DNA from: Ettlia oleoabundans
Lineage: Eukaryota; Chlorophyta; Chlorophyceae; Chlamydomonadales
Assembly: GCA_019693395.1 (NCBI GenBank)
Contig: JAAMXP010002090.1
Span: forward strand, 1-12,064
Direction of reading: 5' to 3'
DNA: 12,064 bases
In this document: positions 8,906 through 12,064 of the stretch, in pieces
How the letters are laid out: the number at the start of each line of letters is the position of its first letter
Position numbering within the stretch: position 1 is the stretch's first letter
The notes under the pieces: model-generated
The model's input: only the letters and a program-made list of their open reading frames with translations
Told to the model about the DNA's origin: nothing
Databases searched by the model: none
Translations under genes and position numbers: made by a program

Positions 8906-8980
8906 GCAGCCCTTTGGTGTCGCTTGACGGTGCCCGCTGAGCTTTGCTGTTCATCACTACCTGCTGTGCAGCTTGCATTT

Positions 8981-8985
8981 TGTAA
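8981..8985 (+). other. Second TGTAA poly(A) signal downstream of ODR4
   Basis: A second copy of the chlorophyte poly(A) motif, 126 bases after the ODR4 stop codon and preceded by a T-rich run (TTGCATTT). Only transcript ends would tell which copy is used. Confidence 0.45.
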
Positions 8986-9688
8986 CACTGCTGCAACATT
9001 GATAACCCACAAAACAAACTGTCAGCTGGACATAAAGCCGAGTAACCACAACCTGCTGATCCCGGATTCGCAGCAAAATGAGTTTTGCAGAGCACTGGGC
9101 CAGCTCAGCGTGCAAGGCCAAGTGCTTGGGGGCCCCACCGGCATATCATCACAAAAAAGTGCCAACTCGCAAGCGTGCTGCTAGACCAGAATCTTTCACT
9201 ACCCTGACGCCAATGCCACGTTCAGTCAACCAAAAACATGATGGTGGTCGGCTGGAGCACGCACGCAGGGGGCGGCTGCTTGGTTGCATGGTACTGTTTA
9301 TGATGCAGCAGCAAGCGCTGTGCGTAGAGCATGAAAACTGGAGGCGTGCATGGCCGTCAGCATCACAGCCCGTTGTGCCGCTTTACTTTGCCAGACATGT
9401 CGTTGGTTCCCCTGTGCGGCCTGCCTGCTGGGCAACCATCGCCTTGCCGGCAACCGCCGCTTGAAAAGTTCTCCGCCCTGCAAGCATGTTATGCGCATAA
9501 AGCCACATTTCATGATCCACAGCGGATGAAGGAGTCCAAATTATAAGAAGGGGTAGCAGTTGCATCTCACCTACCTTTTGAGTGGAGCCCAGTCACCCCA
9601 GTAGTCCTGCGGTACGTGAAGCCACGCCTCCGCGTTCAAGCTCAACTTCACCGGGCTGTCTGCGCTGTAGCGCGTTACAGCGGCAACG
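8986..9688. other. Spacer between ODR4 and the transporter gene
   Basis: I see no gene here. The longest plus-strand open frame (9078-9464) is compositionally mixed and matches nothing I recognise. The stretch should include the promoter and 5' untranslated region of the transporter. A TATAAG motif at 9542-9547, about 145 bases before the start codon, is the best TATA candidate. Confidence 0.5.
9542..9547 (+). promoter_or_regulatory. Candidate TATA box of the transporter gene
   Basis: TATAAG in the sequence AAATTATAAGAAGG is a good TATA match in an otherwise GC-rich spacer, upstream of the start codon at 9689. The distance would give a 5' untranslated region of roughly 115 bases. No transcript data support it. 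Confidence 0.25.
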
Positions 9689-11424
9689 ATGTCGGCCGCA
9701 ACAGAGAGACCATTTAGTCTCGCGCTCTATGTGCTACTTATATTGTCATATCTAGTGTGAGTGAGCTCTTGGAGCATTACTGCCGACCTTGCTGCGCCGA
9801 CGGCGTCACCCGTGACAGCGCCCCGCTACCCACCACCCGCCACCCGCCACGGCTGCCACCCGCGGCTGCCGCTTCCGCCACCCGTTGCCCACTGACACAT
9901 TTGCATCGTGGTTGCATGCAGCTTGAACTCGGGCCTCAACTTATTGAATAAATGGGCGCTTGGACACGCTGGCTTCCGCTTCCCTTTCCTCCTTACCAGC
10001 TGTGAGCAGCCGCCGCCGCCATCGCTGCCGCCGCCGCAGCAGCTGGGTGCTGGGTGCTGAGTCTGGCTGGAGATGCAGGCCAGGGGGTGGGGAACGGAGC
10101 CGGTGGCTATGATGGGCTTTGCTGGGGCCTAACTCTGAATCTGTACAACAAACAGCAATGTTGGGACTTGTGCCACTCTTGCTCATGCTGCCCGGCATGC
10201 GGCAGGTGAGTGGGCGGGTGTGCAAGTCAGCGGGCAGGCAAAACATGCACCATGCGTCACCGGAGCATGCCGTCATGCTGCCACCACGCCATACCACCAA
10301 CTCAGCAACCACTATGCAGGTCACATGGCTTTCGGCTTCTGCATGCTTGCCCCCGTGGCGCTGCGGGACTCGTGGGAGATCCACCGCGCCACGCTGCGCA
10401 GGCAGTGGAAGGGGGTGGTCTACATCGGCACTTTCCTGGCCCTCAACATTGCCCTCACCAACATCAGCCTCATGGACATTTCCCTGTCGCTCAACCAAAT
10501 CATACGGTGGGGGGTTGAGGATGGGCTACGGTGGAGGGCTCCGTGTGGGGCGGTGGGTGGGGGTGGGGGGGGCGCAAGGGGCATGATCGAGGGTGGGGGG
10601 TGTGGCTGGAGGCCGTGGGCTGCGTGGTGGGTGTGGGAGGGATGGAGGGCGCGGCCCAAAGGGTAGGCTTGGCTGATGGGCAGTTGCCCTTTATCGAGCA
10701 CGTTTGCAGGAGTTTTGCTAGCTGCTCTCGTTCCCTAGGGGACTTGTCCTGTCTTGCTCCTCTCCGTCTAAACCCCCACCCCGGATCCAACACGTGCACA
10801 GGCCCCACCCACGTGCCGCTTTGAGCGCAGGTCTGCCATCCCTGTGGTTGCCTGCGTGCTGGGTGTAGTGGTGGAGAACAAGCACCCCTCTCGGCAGGAA
10901 GCAGCCTCCCTGGTGGTGCTGTCTGTGGGGGTGATGCTGGCGGTGTGGCAGGGCAGCGTGAGCGGCAAGCCGTATGCCATCGCCTTCTCAGTTGCTGCCA
11001 CCGTGTCGAATGCGGCCATGATGACCTTCAGCAGCAAGCTCATGAGGTGGGTGCACCACAACAGGCTGGCCAAGCGCTGGCTGGCCGGGGGGGCGCTTGC
11101 CACCCTGGGGTGGCTGATGGCCTGCTCTCTGTAACCTTCCAACACTCACCCCATCTACCTGCTTCCATTCATCGTCCACTCAGTAAGTGTCTGCATCCAT
11201 TCATCGATAACCTTGTTCCCTGATTCACCTGCCTGCCCCACCTAATCACCATGTCCAGCCCCTTGCCCGCCAATCCAGCCCAGTCAACCGTGCACCACCC
11301 CACCAACCCACCCACCCGCCCGCCTGCCTGCTTTCGCAGTGAGAAGCTTGATGTGGTGCGCCTGACCTTCTACGTTGCACCAGTGGGCCTCACCTGCCTT
11401 GCACCCTTCTTCTTCATCTACGAG
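9689..11424 (+). CDS. NST/TPT-family membrane transporter (5' part; gene runs off the right edge)
   Basis: Exons are 9689-9756, 9922-10001, 10320-10506, 10831-11046 and 11340-11424 (636 bases, 212 residues), all GT-AG and in frame. The protein belongs to the drug/metabolite transporter superfamily branch that holds triose-phosphate and nucleotide-sugar translocators. It starts at MSAATERPFS with no long leader. Hydrophobic segments lie at about 10-31, 44-64, 80-100, 103-126, 136-152, 157-180 and 192-211. Family marks are NKW at 32-34 after the first helix, HMAFGF at 51-56, LTNISLMDISLSLNQIIRSAIPV (helix ending at about 117), GVMLAVWQG, GKPYAIAFSVAATVSNAA, then SEKLDVVRLTFYVAPV. The position that is often Lys in plant sugar-phosphate translocators (K..MPV) is Arg112 here, as in some other NST subgroups. 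About a third of the usual length (near 300-350 residues) is missing beyond the edge. The substrate cannot be read from this part; lack of a transit peptide argues for an endomembrane (Golgi/ER) rather than plastid location. Confidence 0.87.
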
Positions 11425-11518
11425 GTGAGATCGGGGCCCCGGCTGGGTGGGTTGTTGTCCGGGTGGGTGAGATGTGGGTGGGCAAGTGGGTGGACTGGCA
11501 TGCTTGCAGTTCTCACGA

Positions 11519-11567
11519 CAGGCAGGCAGTGCAGTTAAGCAGGCAGTGTAAGCAGGCAGCAGGCAGC
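11519..11567. repeat. Degenerate GGCAGGCA/GCAGGCAG repeat
   Basis: Imperfect repeats of GCAGGCAG separated by short TGCAGTTAA- and TGTAA-like spacers lie inside the last transporter intron. The unit matches the perfect GGCA tract in the N-acetylglutamate synthase intron at 1725-1764. The TGTAA inside could in principle act as a premature poly(A) signal, but it is intronic. Confidence 0.6.
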
Positions 11568-11640
11568 ACAAGTCGGCCTGTTGGGGTGCCTGGCTTGCTC
11601 GTGAGCGTGAGCCGTGGGTGCCATGCTGCCGCCAGCCGCA

Positions 11641-12064
11641 TACATGCGTGGACGCCCACCCCACCCACCACCACACAAACACACACACGTTGCACCCGCC
11701 AACCCAGCCCCCATTCAACCCACACACCCACCCAAAGCCCCCCCCAGCTGCGTGCCTCATGGCCCACAATCTTTGCCTGCCCGCCTGCCAGCCATCTACA
11801 TGACCCACACCCCGATTACCTCCTCCGTCCCCACCTGACCACCTACCAACTCACCCGCCTACCCATCTGGCCCTAAGCTGGGGCCTCTCCCAGCCCATCC
11901 ATCATTCTCCCCGCCATCTCCCAGACACGTGGCATCCAGTAAACTGCACACCCCGCCGTACATCTCCGCATAACCTTCCATGCACCCACCCCATGCCGGC
12001 CGCCCACCCACACACCTGTGTCTAACCCCCACCCACACACGCACGCACGCAGATACTCCCACAC
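11641..12064. repeat. C/A-rich low-complexity tract
   Basis: Long runs of CACCC, CCACA, ACACAC and GCACGCAC with very few G on the plus strand until the end of the window. It lies wholly in the transporter intron and creates the spurious His/Pro/Thr-rich open frames there. Confidence 0.75.

Larger units (their letters stand above)
11425..12064 (+). other. Intron 5 of the transporter gene, continuing past the right edge
   Basis: The donor GTGAGA follows exon 5 at 11425. The remaining 640 bases contain no open frame resembling the next transporter helices in any plus-strand frame. They are strongly skewed: G-rich at first, then a long C/A-rich stretch with CACCC, ACAC and GCAC repeats from about 11640 to the end. 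This is typical of long algal introns. Confidence 0.7.

Noticed and set aside
9078..9464. 128-residue plus-strand frame between ODR4 and the transporter
   Set aside because: No recognisable motif, mixed composition, no poly(A) motif after it, and no splice partners I could support.
11284..11808. 174-residue minus-strand frame at the right end
   Set aside because: It overlaps transporter exon 5 and the C/A-rich intron on the opposite strand and is made of Gly/Trp/Cys repeats from that tract.

Overview
The window looks like nuclear DNA from a green alga (core chlorophyte, Chlamydomonadales/Sphaeropleales-like). It is GC-rich, and its genes are cut by many short introns with GTGAGT/GTGGGT-type donors and TGCAG-type acceptors. 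Proteins carry Ala/Gln/Gly-rich insertions. The chlorophyte poly(A) motif TGTAA follows one stop codon, and introns contain GGCA, CAC and ACCC microsatellites. I saw no bacterial operon signals, CRISPR, tRNA, rRNA or intact transposon. The assignment rests on sequence style and protein families, not on a search.

Four protein genes can be reconstructed exon by exon with reading frame kept across every junction. (1) Minus strand, 2576 down to the left edge: the N-terminal part of a plastid-type N-acetylglutamate synthase (first step of arginine synthesis), five exons seen, 3' end outside the window. (2) Plus strand, 3499-5902: a complete seven-exon gene for a 257-residue secreted SIMPL/DUF541-domain protein. 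Two of its six introns appear to be GC-AG introns. (3) Plus strand, 6680-8854: a complete five-exon gene for a 501-residue ODR4 homologue with a C-terminal membrane anchor, followed by TGTAA motifs. (4) Plus strand, 9689 to the right edge: the first five exons of a triose-phosphate/nucleotide-sugar-type (NST/TPT, drug/metabolite transporter superfamily) membrane transporter. The last 640 bases lie in its unfinished fifth intron.

Genes 1 and 2 are divergent and share a 922-base intergenic region. Genes 2, 3 and 4 run head to tail with 777- and 834-base spacers. The four genes have unrelated jobs (arginine synthesis, secreted or periplasm-like SIMPL protein, ER membrane/UFMylation partner, membrane transport), so they look like ordinary neighbours rather than one system. 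The main points for a second look are the paired GC-AG introns, the eukaryotic SIMPL protein, the algal ODR4, and protein-like but unassigned stretches in two spacers.
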